Shown here: one piece after another, positions 17,697 to 33,521 of the stretch
How positions within the stretch are numbered: the first letter of the stretch is position 1
How the letters are laid out: every line of letters starts with the position of its first letter
Origin: Sphingomonadales bacterium
GTDB lineage: Bacteria > Pseudomonadota > Alphaproteobacteria > Sphingomonadales > Sphingomonadaceae
Length of the DNA stretch: 64,000 nucleotides
Assembly: GCA_016720115.1 (NCBI GenBank)
Contig: JADJXT010000001.1
Coordinates: 62,001 to 126,000, forward strand
Direction: 5' to 3'
Program-made: the position numbers and the translations under genes
Notes under the pieces: model-generated
Seen by the model: the letters and a program-made list of their open reading frames with translations, nothing else
Told to the model about the DNA's origin: nothing
Databases searched by the model: none

Positions 17697-20162
17697 TCAG
17701 AATCGAGCGGATAGCGTCAAACCATAAGTCTGCGGGTCGCCGGGAAGGCCGACAATGAGTCCCGTATTGCCGCTGGCTACCGTAAGTTGCTCGAAATAGT
17801 CGACATCAAAAAGATTGCGCACCCAAAGGAAAAGGTTGACGCCATCGTCGCTGCGGAAGCCGGCGCGGACATTGGACAGGGCATAGCCATCAATCCAGAT
17901 ATAGTCCGAAGGCGACGGGTTGGATGAGAAACGCGAGCGATAGCTGCCGTCATAGCCGAGGTAGAACTGCCCTTCTTCGCCGAACAGCGTCGCAGGCGCA
18001 TTTGCCTCTGCCCCGAAGGAGAAAGACCATTTCGAAACGCCCGGTAGGCGCTGCCCGGAAATGTCGCAATTGGCAGGGCTGAGGCCGCCCGGAGTACCCG
18101 GCGCACCCGGCGTCTGGCTGCCGGTGGCGGTCGTTCCGCCCGAAAGTTCCGGCGGGCAGGGCGCATCGACAAATTTACGATAGGTTGCGTCGGTGTAGGT
18201 GCCGTTGACATAGGCGTTGAGCCGCTCGCCCGGCCGGATCGAGAAATCCCACTCGACGCCCTGCGAACGCACCTTGCCCGCATTGGCGAGATAGCCGCGC
18301 AGCACGCCGAACTGGCCATTGTTCACATTGGCCTGATAATCGCCGATGTCGGTGCGGAAGATCGACAGGTTGAAGATCGCCGAGCGGTCAAGAAACTCCG
18401 CCTTCAAACCGGCTTCAAAATGGTTGACCGATTCGGGCTTTACCGTAGCCGTCCCGAGCAGCGGATTGCCCGCGGCGTCCGCAGGCAGGCCATTCTGATT
18501 GATCCCGCCCGATTTGAAGCTCTTGGCATAGGTCGCATAGAGCAGCACATCATCGGCAGGCTTGTAGCTTGCGGTCAGATCGTAACTGAAATTCCAGTCA
18601 CTGAATTTGGGTGCGATTTCCTGCGGCGCGAAGATTGCGAGCCGCGCAGTCGTGACCGCATCGGTCGGGCCGAAGACAACCGGTGAACCGTCGCCAGCGA
18701 AAACGCGGCGCTGGTAGAAGCCATCCTTTTTGTCATAGTTCAGCCGGACCCCCGGCTGGATCGAGAAGGCATCGCTGACTTTCCAGCCCAATTGGCCGAA
18801 CAAGGCGAGGCTGGTGTTCTTCAGATATTGCGTGTTGAGGGCGGTCAGCCCGTCGAGCACCGCCGGATTGCTGGCAAGCGCGCTGGACGGGTTGATGTTC
18901 CAGCGGCTGGAGGCCGGGCCATGCTGCTCTGTGCCCTGTGTGTCGATGCGCTGGTAATAACCAAAGGCACCGAGCACAAAATCATAGTTGTCGCTGCTGT
19001 GATTATAGCGGAACTCCTGGGTGAACTGGTCCTGCTGGGACGGGTTTTGCGACTTGGTGACGATTGGCAGGCCGGTGAAATCGCGGTCATTCTCCGGCTT
19101 CCAGTCCCAGAAGCGCCATGCCGTGACCGAAGTCAGCGTGTCGGCGCCAATATCCCAGTTAACCCGCACCGCCGCGCCGCCGATCTTGTTGCCTGCATTG
19201 AGCGAAGCATCAACGTCGGTCAGCCGGTCAAAAGGATTCGTACTGGCAGCCTGATAGCCTTGCGCTGCTGCCAATGCCGCATATTGGCGGTTGAGTGGGC
19301 GTTGCGTTGCGCCGGTGCGAACGAAAACGGTGCCGCAGCATATCGCATCTTGCTGGCTGTAATCGCCTGACAGCGTGACCTCCAGCCCATCCGTCGGCCG
19401 CCAGAGCAGCTGGCCGCGCAGACCCAGATTATCCTGCGACTGGATCCATTTGTCGGTGGCCACATTGTAGATCGTTCCGCGCCTGCTGGTCGAAGACAGC
19501 GCCAGACGAAAGGCCAGTTTGTCCGAAAGCGGGCCGGAAATGGCCGCTTTGGCCTGCTTGAAATCGAGATTGCCGACGCTGATCTCCGCCTTGCCCTCAA
19601 AATCAAAGGTCGGCTGGTTGGTGGTGATGTTGATCGCGCCTGCGGTGGTATTCTTCCCGTAGAGCGTGCCCTGCGGCCCGCGCAGCACCTCGATCTGGGC
19701 AACATCGAGAAAGTCGAAGGTCGCAGAGGCAACGCGCGAAAAATAGACATCGTCGACATAGATGCCGACGCCCTGCTCGATCCCGTCATTGGTAAGCCCG
19801 AAGGGAACACCGATGCCGCGGATATTGACCGCAGTGTTGCGCGGGTTGGAGGAATAAAATTGCAGCGTCGGCGTCAGTTGCTGCAACCGCCCGACGTTGA
19901 AGCTGCCGGTGTTGTCGATATGATCGCCGCCGACGACCGAGACGGCGAGGGGCACGTCCTGTGCCGATTCACTGCGGCGACGCGCCGTCACGACAATGTC
20001 GGTGCTCTCGTCGGTGTCGCCCGTGCCAACCGATGTGCGTTGCTCATCGTCGAGCGCAGCTTCGACGTCGGAGCCAGCGGTTTCGGCAAGTGCCGAAGCG
20101 GGAATGAGGGCAGCGATAGAAAGTGCGATAACGGCAGTCGCCGTCGGATATGATCGGTGCAT
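17697..20162 (-). CDS. TonB-dependent receptor (sulfur-module associated)
   Basis: An 821-residue outer-membrane receptor. The signal peptide ends ASALAE, and a TonB-box-like STDIVVTARRR precedes the plug. The plug contains NIRGIG, GVGIYVDDVYFSR and VEVLRGPQGTLYGKNTTAGAINITT-type sequence. The barrel closes with LTLSARF, ending in Phe. The ATG 20162 start agrees with the signal peptide. It lies between a YezD-family small gene and a TauE/SafE transporter, so the cargo may be an organosulfur compound (inference). The sequence is of the sphingomonad catch-all receptor type, whose ligands are rarely known. Confidence 0.92.
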   Translation of the reverse strand: MHRSYPTATAVIALSIAALIPASALAETAGSDVEAALDDEQRTSVGTGDTDESTDIVVTARRRSESAQDVPLAVSVVGGDHIDNTGSFNVGRLQQLTPTLQFYSSNPRNTAVNIRGIGVPFGLTNDGIEQGVGIYVDDVYFSRVASATFDFLDVAQIEVLRGPQGTLYGKNTTAGAINITTNQPTFDFEGKAEISVGNLDFKQAKAAISGPLSDKLAFRLALSSTSRRGTIYNVATDKWIQSQDNLGLRGQLLWRPTDGLEVTLSGDYSQQDAICCGTVFVRTGATQRPLNRQYAALAAAQGYQAASTNPFDRLTDVDASLNAGNKIGGAAVRVNWDIGADTLTSVTAWRFWDWKPENDRDFTGLPIVTKSQNPSQQDQFTQEFRYNHSSDNYDFVLGAFGYYQRIDTQGTEQHGPASSRWNINPSSALASNPAVLDGLTALNTQYLKNTSLALFGQLGWKVSDAFSIQPGVRLNYDKKDGFYQRRVFAGDGSPVVFGPTDAVTTARLAIFAPQEIAPKFSDWNFSYDLTASYKPADDVLLYATYAKSFKSGGINQNGLPADAAGNPLLGTATVKPESVNHFEAGLKAEFLDRSAIFNLSIFRTDIGDYQANVNNGQFGVLRGYLANAGKVRSQGVEWDFSIRPGERLNAYVNGTYTDATYRKFVDAPCPPELSGGTTATGSQTPGAPGTPGGLSPANCDISGQRLPGVSKWSFSFGAEANAPATLFGEEGQFYLGYDGSYRSRFSSNPSPSDYIWIDGYALSNVRAGFRSDDGVNLFLWVRNLFDVDYFEQLTVASGNTGLIVGLPGDPQTYGLTLSARF

Positions 20163-20265
20163 GTTCCAGTCCTGTCATGGAATGAGTTTGGAAAAGGAAA
20201 TGCATCCGGTCGTCCGGTCTGCAAATTTGGCCCTGACAGGGCCGGGAGAGTTCAGGTTTTCGGGT

Positions 20266-20442
20266 TCAATTGGAAAAGCGCTGACGTTCGGTGACGTCGA
20301 CCTGGACGAGTTTGCCCTCGTGCACAGTCAACTGGATTGCACCGAATTTCAGCCTGTCAAGCGCGTCGAGTACCGTCTGCAAGGCAGGCGGCAAATCGCC
20401 TTGTCGGCTTTCCCTGGTCTGGTCTTCATTGGCGTTCGCCAT
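20266..20442 (-). CDS. YezD-family small protein (DUF2292)
   Basis: A 58-residue protein, short enough to be missed by length cut-offs. It begins MANANEDQTRES and contains the family core ALDRLKFGAIQLTVHEGKLVQ, followed by VDVTERQRF, which matches the short beta-hairpin family typified by Bacillus YezD (PF10055). ATG 20442 has a strong AGGAGG seven bases upstream. Proteins of this family commonly sit in sulfate, sulfonate or cysteine gene clusters; the molecular role is unknown. Here it heads a unit with a TonB receptor and a TauE/SafE transporter and follows an Rrf2 regulator, all on one strand. A palindrome lies in its promoter. Confidence 0.82.
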   Translation of the reverse strand: MANANEDQTRESRQGDLPPALQTVLDALDRLKFGAIQLTVHEGKLVQVDVTERQRFSN

Positions 20443-20477
20443 GGCTGTCCTCCTGATCTGAACAGCTACCGGCTATA

Positions 20478-20496
20478 GTCAACCGATTAAGTTGAC
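20478..20496. promoter_or_regulatory. candidate Rrf2-regulator operator (GTCAAC-N7-GTTGAC)
   Basis: A perfect six-base inverted repeat, GTCAAC and GTTGAC separated by seven bases, sits 36-54 bp upstream of the YezD-family start. On the minus strand it overlaps a TTGTCA...TATAGC promoter-like pair. It lies between the Rrf2 gene and the operon it probably controls. Binding by that Rrf2 protein is inferred from position and symmetry only. Confidence 0.5.
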
Positions 20497-20559
20497 AATT
20501 CAAATTTTGCTTCGCGGCGGCCAAAAGAAAGTTTTGCGAGTTGAATCGAAAATGGCGGA

Positions 20560-20988
20560 TCAGTCCGCCATCACACCCATGTCGATCGGGTCCGCCAGCG
20601 TGATCCGGTCAAGAACCGCGGCCGTCTCGTCGCGCACCTTGAGCATCAAGGCGCGCGTGCGGCATTCGCTTTCCTCCAGGCAGTTCTTGCACTTTTCGTG
20701 CGCGAAACGGCTGGCACAGGGGACCAGCGCGAGCGAGCCGCGGCTGATGCGGATGATGTCGCCATAGCTGATGTCAACGGGCGGCAATGCCAGTTCATAG
20801 CCGCCGTCGCGCCCGCGTTGCGACACCACCAATCCGGCCCGGCTCATTTCCGACAGGATCACGGTCAGGAACTTGGCGGGGATGTTTTGCGCCTCGGCAA
20901 TATCGTTGAGCGGCACCAGGCCTTGCTGATACTTGTCCGCCAGGTGCATCAGCGCACGGATCGTGTAGCGGGTTTTCTGCGACAGCAT
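20560..20988 (-). CDS. Rrf2-family transcriptional regulator with four cysteines
   Basis: A 142-residue winged-helix repressor. The Met at 20988 gives the typical MLSQKTRYTIRALMHLA start; the upstream extension to 21036 is less likely. The helix-turn-helix is visible as PLNDIAEAQNIPAKFLTVILSEMSRAGLV, and the wing as SQRGRDGGYELA. Cysteines 91, 100, 103 and 109 (C-X8-C-X2-C-X5-C) lie where IscR/NsrR/RsrR bind an iron-sulfur cluster, so sensing of Fe-S, redox or sulfur status is plausible. It is followed on the same strand by the YezD-family gene, with a palindrome between. Regulation of that sulfur module is the likely job. Confidence 0.85.
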   Translation of the reverse strand: MLSQKTRYTIRALMHLADKYQQGLVPLNDIAEAQNIPAKFLTVILSEMSRAGLVVSQRGRDGGYELALPPVDISYGDIIRISRGSLALVPCASRFAHEKCKNCLEESECRTRALMLKVRDETAAVLDRITLADPIDMGVMAD

Positions 20989-21216
20989 TCTCAACTTATG
21001 GAGTAGAGAGCGCCGCGCCGCAAGGCCGTTTGCCATATTACGCCGCTTCTGCTAACTGCATCGCGCTATCGTCGAACGCGACGGAAATTTGAGGTGCAAT
21101 TCGGGCCATATCCATCGGACGAGCCTGGCACGCGCAACGTCTTTTCTCACACGACCCTGGCTTCCCCGCGCGGCGCTGTTGCCGCACGGACAATAGTTTC
21201 GTGAAAGGAACGCCCC

Positions 21217-21426
21217 ATGCCCACAGGCACCGTAAAATTCTTCAATACCGAAAAAGGTTATGGCTTTATCGCGCCCGATGGCGGCGGCGATGACAGCTTT
21301 GTCCATATCACAGCCGTGATGGCCGCCGGCATGTCGACCCTCGATAAGGACCAGCGCGTCAATTACGAAGTCGAAGCTGGACGCGACGGCAAGAAAGCCG
21401 CCGTCAACCTTTCGGCGGCTGACTGA
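21217..21426 (+). CDS. cold-shock domain protein (CspA family)
   Basis: A 69-residue single-stranded nucleic-acid-binding beta-barrel. RNP1 is KGYGFI (residues 13-18) and RNP2 is SFVHI (27-31). It begins MPTGTVKFFNTEKGYGF. ATG 21217 has AAAGGAACG upstream. About 170 bp of non-coding sequence precede it, long enough for the structured 5' leader usual in csp mRNAs, though none can be proven by eye. The next gene, a variant infA, begins two bases after its stop. Confidence 0.93.
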   Translation: MPTGTVKFFNTEKGYGFIAPDGGGDDSFVHITAVMAAGMSTLDKDQRVNYEVEAGRDGKKAAVNLSAAD

Positions 21427-21428
21427 GC

Positions 21429-21686
21429 TTGGCCAAAGAAGAGCTGCTGACGCTCGAAGGGGTGATCGATGAAATCCTGCCCGACGGCCGTTTTGGCGTC
21501 GTGCTGGAAAACGAGCACCGGATCATCGCCTACACGGCGGGGAAGATGCGCAAATTCCGCATCCGCTCCGTCGTGGGCGACCGCGTCCATGTCGAAATGA
21601 CACCCTATGACCTGTCGAAAGGGCGCATCATTTTCCGCGAGCGCACCCCGGGCGTCGGCCCCGGCCCGCGCAACATGCGCCGCTGA
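21429..21686 (+). CDS. infA: translation initiation factor IF-1 (divergent copy)
   Basis: An 85-residue S1/OB-fold protein that binds the 30S A site during initiation. It begins MAKEELLTLEGVIDEILPDGRFGV, and GKMRKFRIRSVVGDRVHVEMTPYDLSKGRI is the IF-1 core. The tail RERTPGVGPGPRNMRR is longer and more basic than usual. It starts at TTG 21429, two bases after the cold-shock gene, so its translation is probably coupled. Several positions differ from the canonical alphaproteobacterial IF-1 (for example IDEILPDGRFGVVLENEH and RIIFRERTP). A second, standard infA may therefore exist elsewhere in the genome; that cannot be seen here. Confidence 0.88.
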   Translation: MAKEELLTLEGVIDEILPDGRFGVVLENEHRIIAYTAGKMRKFRIRSVVGDRVHVEMTPYDLSKGRIIFRERTPGVGPGPRNMRR

Positions 21687-21706
21687 ACCCGAAAGGAGCC
21701 GTCCCC

Positions 21707-21904
21707 ATGGCTACCGTTGAATTTTACCGCGAACGCGCCGCACAGGCCGCCCGCGAAGCCGAGCGCGCCACGCTCGCCAATGTCCGCGAACGGCATCTGG
21801 TTGCGCGCGATACCTGGACCGAAATGGCCGACAAGGCCGAAAGCGTGATCGCCACGCGGGCCGCGACCGAAGCGGAAAAGAGGGCGCTGGCCGAAACGGC
21901 CTGA
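21707..21904 (+). CDS. small alanine/arginine-rich helical protein, unknown
   Basis: A 65-residue protein, MATVEFYRERAAQAAREAER..., almost wholly charged and alanine-rich with helical periodicity; no cysteine, signal or membrane segment. ATG 21707 has a good AAAGGAGCC upstream and begins 20 bp after infA, so it belongs to the csp-infA unit. Similar short proteins are common in sphingomonads, but no function is known to me. The codon usage matches its neighbours, which supports it being a real gene. Confidence 0.65.
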   Translation: MATVEFYRERAAQAAREAERATLANVRERHLVARDTWTEMADKAESVIATRAATEAEKRALAETA

Positions 21905-21990
21905 TGCTGTTTGGTTTCAAATGGGGAATCATCCGCACGCTGGCAATCTGCGCAGGTGCGGGGCTGGCGCTCGGCACGCTCGCGGCTTGA
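21904..21990 (+). CDS. putative 28-residue single-span membrane peptide
   Basis: ATG 21904 overlaps the stop of the preceding small gene by one base (TGATG). The frame encodes MLFGFKWGIIRTLAICAGAG followed by LALGTLAA, a single hydrophobic helix with two positive residues near its start. Translational coupling and the clean hydrophobic profile suggest a real peptide. At this length chance cannot be excluded. Confidence 0.4.
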   Translation: MLFGFKWGIIRTLAICAGAGLALGTLAA

Positions 21991-22039
21991 CACTGGCCGC
22001 ATAGCTGCTAATGGCCGCCCCCGACCGGAGGGTTCGCCC

Positions 22040-22250
22040 TCCATGTCACCGTCCGAGACAGTTGGTGACCGGAATTTGCCGGTCTTAATTTCCAGCCTAG
22101 ACGGGGATAGATCATTTCGACGCTCCAAGCGTCTGCGCCGTTTGCGTTCGCGCACGGCATTGACCCTTCCCCACGGACCCAACGTATTGCGCCTTCGGGC
22201 GTGATGCACATTCGTGTTGGGCCTTTCTCCGGATCGGCCCTGTGATTGGA
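22040..22250 (+). promoter_or_regulatory. rplJL leader region with stem-loops
   Basis: The region between the csp-infA unit and rplJ. It contains GAGACAGTTGGTGACCGG, reminiscent of the L10-binding leader, and a later hairpin pairing CCCAACG (about 22178) with CGTGTTGGG (about 22212), with a GCGCC/TTCG/GGGCGT inner stem. Autoregulation of rplJL by L10-(L12)4 through such a leader is established in bacteria. The exact boundaries here are a visual estimate. Confidence 0.45.
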
Positions 22251-22257
22251 GTAATGC

Positions 22258-22773
22258 ATGAACCGTTCTGAAAAGACCGAAGCGGTTGCTGCGCTGAACG
22301 CAACCTTTAACGAAGCCGCGGTTGTCGTGGTCACCCGGAATCTCGGGCTGTCCGTCGCACAGTCGACCGACCTTCGCAACAAGATGCGCGAAGCGGGTGC
22401 CGGCTACAAGGTCGCCAAGAACCGCCTTGCCAAAATCGCATTGAACGACACGCAGTATGCACCGCTCGGCGACCTGCTGACCGGTCCGACTGCGCTTGCC
22501 ACATCGGAAGATCCGGTGGCTGCCGCCAAGGTTGCCGTCGAATTTGCCAAGACCAACGACAAGCTTGAAATTGTCGGCGGCGCGATGGGTGAGACCGTCC
22601 TCGATGTCGAAGGTGTCAAGGCGCTGGCTTCGATGCCGTCGCTCGATGAACTGCGCGCCAAGCTGATCGGCCTTGTCCAGGCCCCGGCTACCAAGGTTGT
22701 GCAGGTCGTCTCTGCGCCCGCAGGACAGCTGGCACGGGTTTTTGGCGCGTACGCCGCCAAGGAAGCCGCATAA
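22258..22773 (+). CDS. rplJ: 50S ribosomal protein L10
   Basis: A 171-residue stalk base protein that anchors L7/L12 dimers to the ribosome and, with L12, represses its own translation. It begins MNRSEKTEAVAALNATFNEA; conserved KNRLAKIAL and GPTALA segments follow. The C-terminal helix VFGAYAAKEAA is where L12 dimers bind. ATG 22258 has GGAG seven bases upstream. rplL follows after about 68 bp. Confidence 0.97.
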   Translation: MNRSEKTEAVAALNATFNEAAVVVVTRNLGLSVAQSTDLRNKMREAGAGYKVAKNRLAKIALNDTQYAPLGDLLTGPTALATSEDPVAAAKVAVEFAKTNDKLEIVGGAMGETVLDVEGVKALASMPSLDELRAKLIGLVQAPATKVVQVVSAPAGQLARVFGAYAAKEAA

Positions 22774-22841
22774 TTTGTTTCAACCCCTGCGCGGCGAGCG
22801 ATCGCGTATGGTAATTGCATAGAAATTGGAGTGTTATTGAA

Positions 22842-23216
22842 ATGGCTGATATTGAAAAGCTGGTAGAAGAACTGAGCAAGCTGACCGTTCTGGAAGCTGC
22901 TGACCTTGCCAAGGCTCTTGAAGAAAAGTGGGGCGTTTCGGCTGCTGCTGCTGTTGCTGTGGCCGCTCCGGCTGCTGGCGCTGCTGCTCCGGCTGCTGAA
23001 GAGCAGACCGAATTCGACGTCATCCTGACCGGCGACGGCGGCAACAAGATCGCCGTCATCAAGGAAGTCCGCGCGATCACCAACCTCGGCCTGACCGAAG
23101 CCAAGGCTCTTGTTGAAGCAGCTCCGAAGGCGATCAAGGAAGGCGTGTCGAAGGCTGAAGCCGAAGACATCAAGGCGAAGATCACCGCTGCCGGCGGTAC
23201 CGTCGACCTCAAATAA
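22842..23216 (+). CDS. rplL: 50S ribosomal protein L7/L12
   Basis: A 124-residue stalk protein that recruits translational GTPases. ATG 22842 gives the typical MADIEKLVEELSKLTVLEAA N-terminal dimer domain. The alanine-rich hinge (about 36-54) is followed by the globular domain EFDVILTGDGGNKIAVIKEVR and a final GTVDLK. It ends the rplJL unit, followed directly by a strong terminator. Confidence 0.98.
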   Translation: MADIEKLVEELSKLTVLEAADLAKALEEKWGVSAAAAVAVAAPAAGAAAPAAEEQTEFDVILTGDGGNKIAVIKEVRAITNLGLTEAKALVEAAPKAIKEGVSKAEAEDIKAKITAAGGTVDLK

Positions 23217-23221
23217 TCGAC

Positions 23222-23279
23222 TTTTCCCCGACGGGGGAAATGGGAAGGGCGGTCCTTCGGGGCCGCCCTTTTTCTTTTG
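23222..23279 (+). terminator. tandem hairpins and terminator after rplL
   Basis: A first hairpin TTTCCCCG/GGGGAAA is followed by AAGGGCGG and CCGCCCTT (23245-23270), which pair around TCCTTCGGG and lead into TTTCTTTT. The second is a canonical rho-independent terminator. Confidence 0.85.
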
Positions 23280-23311
23280 CGCTTTCAAACCGGTCGGGGC
23301 ATTCAGCCCGC

Positions 23312-23848
23312 ATGACCGACAATGCCGATCTTGCCGCGCTCATCCGCACCATAGCCGACCATCCCAAGCCGGGCATATTGTTCCGCGATGTTTCGACATT
23401 GCTGCTCGACGGGCAGGGCTTTCGCACAACCATAGACCGGCTCGCAGCGCTGGTTGCGCCCGATACCCGGTTGATTGCTGGCATAGAGGCGCGCGGGTTC
23501 ATTGTCGCGGCGGGGCTGAGCTATGCCTTGGGCCTCGGCAAGCTGATGCTGCGCAAGCCCGGCAAGCTGCCCGGCGAGAAGATCGGCGTCGATTATGCCC
23601 TCGAATATGGCACCGACCGGATCGAGCTGCACACCGGCCAGATACTGCCGGGGCAGAAGGTGGTGCTGGTCGACGATCTGATCGCCACCGGCGGCACCGC
23701 GCTGGCCGGTATCAACCTGATCCGGCAGGCGGGTGGCGTGGTCGAACAGGCGCTGTTCATCGTCGACCTGCCCGAACTGGGCGGGGCGGAGAAATTGCGC
23801 GCCGCAGGCGTTGTGCCCACGGCGCTGATCGGCTTTGACGGGCATTGA
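23312..23848 (+). CDS. apt: adenine phosphoribosyltransferase
   Basis: Converts adenine and PRPP to AMP plus pyrophosphate (purine salvage, cytoplasm). The 178-residue protein begins MTDNADLAALIRTIADHPKPGILFRD; an upstream in-frame start would run into the rplL terminator. The FPKPGI-type loop, GIEARGFI, and the PRPP-binding VVLVDDLIATGGTA (about residues 119-132) are all present. The nucleosidase gene 24006-24674 follows on the same strand and would release adenine for this enzyme. Confidence 0.95.
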   Translation: MTDNADLAALIRTIADHPKPGILFRDVSTLLLDGQGFRTTIDRLAALVAPDTRLIAGIEARGFIVAAGLSYALGLGKLMLRKPGKLPGEKIGVDYALEYGTDRIELHTGQILPGQKVVLVDDLIATGGTALAGINLIRQAGGVVEQALFIVDLPELGGAEKLRAAGVVPTALIGFDGH

Positions 23849-23888
23849 AACTGGCGAAGGATACAAAACCCGATTAGCCGGCAAAAAC

Positions 23889-23985
23889 AATGTCACCCCC
23901 GACCTGATCGGGGGGTCCATAGCCTGACCTTTCGGTTTAAATGTCGCCCCCGGACCATGGAACCCCGCTTTCGCGGAGATGACAC
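23889..23985. repeat. degenerate inverted-repeat element (TGTCACCCCC...GATGACA)
   Basis: About 97 bp between apt and the nucleosidase gene. TGTCACCCCCGACCTGATCG lies at one end and CCCCGCTTTCGCGGAGATGA at the other, with inner GGGGTCCA and GGACCATGGAACC segments. It resembles the element at 16792-16879 and probably belongs to the same dispersed family. Confidence 0.55.
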
Positions 23986-24005
23986 AGAAAGAAGTGAACA
24001 GGGTT

Positions 24006-24674
24006 ATGTCCCATCGCATCCTCCTCCTCGCCGCGCTTCCCGAAGAGGCCGATGCCTTCTGCCCCGGCGAGGGCGCAGTGATCGACGGCGGCCCCATGCC
24101 CTTGCGCCAGATCGAACTGGCGGGTGCGCATGTTACCATCGCCACCTGCGGCCTGGGCAAGGTCAATGCGGCATTCGCGGTCGGGTGCCATGTCACCCCC
24201 GATACCGCACTGGTTGCAATGACCGGCACCTGCGGAAAGATCGGCCCCGTCGAAGGCGATTGCTTCTGGATCGCACGCGCCATCCAGCATGATTATGGCG
24301 CCCGACAGGCAGCGGGCTTTGTCCATTACCGCGCAGGCGACTGGCCGATGGGCGAGGCCCGCGACCATGGCTTTGCCGCCATGCCAGATCCCGGCCTCGG
24401 CCTGCCCCATGCGGCGATCGCCAGCGGCGATACCTTCCTCGAATGTCCTGAAACGGCAGAGGCGCTTGCCGAGCGGCTTGGCACCCATTTGGTCGACATG
24501 GAGGTCGCCGCGGTCGCGCAGGCCGCCGAAGCGCTGGGGCTGCCCTGGTGCGCGATCAAGGCGGTCACCGACGACGCCGATGGCGAAAGCGCCGGGGATT
24601 TCAGCGCGAATTTGCGGCGGGCAGCGCGAAAGGCGGGCGCGGCGATGGAACGGTTGATCGCCTCGGTCGCTTGA
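24006..24674 (+). CDS. 5'-methylthioadenosine/S-adenosylhomocysteine nucleosidase-like protein
   Basis: A 222-residue protein of the PNP/UDP nucleoside phosphorylase family, expected to cleave methylthioadenosine or S-adenosylhomocysteine to adenine. The chosen ATG 24006 gives MSHRILLLAALPEEADAF, typical of the family. GLGKVNAAFAV (near 45) and TGTCGKI form the core, and VDMEVAAVAQAAEALG near 165 carries the catalytic-region Met-Glu. The motif GSGD is replaced by ASGDTF. Its position after apt supports an adenine-salvage role. The precise substrate is not certain, since close relatives act on other nucleosides. Confidence 0.8.
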   Translation: MSHRILLLAALPEEADAFCPGEGAVIDGGPMPLRQIELAGAHVTIATCGLGKVNAAFAVGCHVTPDTALVAMTGTCGKIGPVEGDCFWIARAIQHDYGARQAAGFVHYRAGDWPMGEARDHGFAAMPDPGLGLPHAAIASGDTFLECPETAEALAERLGTHLVDMEVAAVAQAAEALGLPWCAIKAVTDDADGESAGDFSANLRRAARKAGAAMERLIASVA

Positions 24675-24889
24675 CCGGAAACGCGCCAAAGCCTATAAGC
24701 CTTCTCATCCACCCTGTCTTTCGGGATCGGGGCAAAACGCGCATTGCCTCCAACGAATTGAAAGATAGGGTTTTCTGACGCGCCAAGGCTGCTGGCAGCA
24801 TCCCGAATCCGGGTGCGATGCCATGCGGCCTTTTCGCTGTCGGGGCCCTTGCGCTCATAAAATGATCTAGACGAGGCTGAGCAACTCAC

Positions 24890-29059
<4,170 letters not shown>

Positions 29060-29068
29060 GCTGTCTCT

Positions 29069-29163
29069 CCCCTCCCGCTTGCGGGAGGGGCAGGGGGTGG
29101 GCCTGTAATCCCACCGCAACGTAACACATGCCCACCCCTAACCCCTCCCGCAAGCGGGAGGGG
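29069..29163. repeat. paired palindromic repeat between rpoB and rpoC
   Basis: Two copies of the hairpin CCCCTCCCGC-TT-GCGGGAGGGG in inverted orientation, each flanked inward by AGGGG(G/T)GGGC, with about 30 bp between. The 95-bp unit is REP-doublet-like. Its right arm ends 5 bp before the rpoC ribosome-binding site. The same hairpin motif recurs near 58160-58200. No U-tract follows, so it is not a simple terminator. Confidence 0.8.
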
Positions 29164-29178
29164 AAATGGAGCAAAAAG

Positions 29179-33441
<4,263 letters not shown>

Positions 33442-33462
33442 GTTCCTCGCCGCCAGCAAACA

Positions 33463-33496
33463 AAAGCCCGCCGGAAGCGATTTCGGCGGGCTTTTT
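33463..33496 (+). terminator. rho-independent terminator of rpoBC
   Basis: AAAGCCCGCCG and CGGCGGGCTTT pair perfectly around GAAGCGATTT and are followed by TTTG. It lies 22 bp after the rpoC stop and 26 bp before the end of the convergent lipoprotein gene. Confidence 0.92.
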
Positions 33497-33521
33497 GTTG
33501 AGTCAACGAGCGATAGTCGAC

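Noticed and set aside
29069..29163. Terminator between rpoB and rpoC
   Set aside because: Strong hairpins are present but no U-tract follows, and rpoC needs readthrough; it is treated as a repeat.
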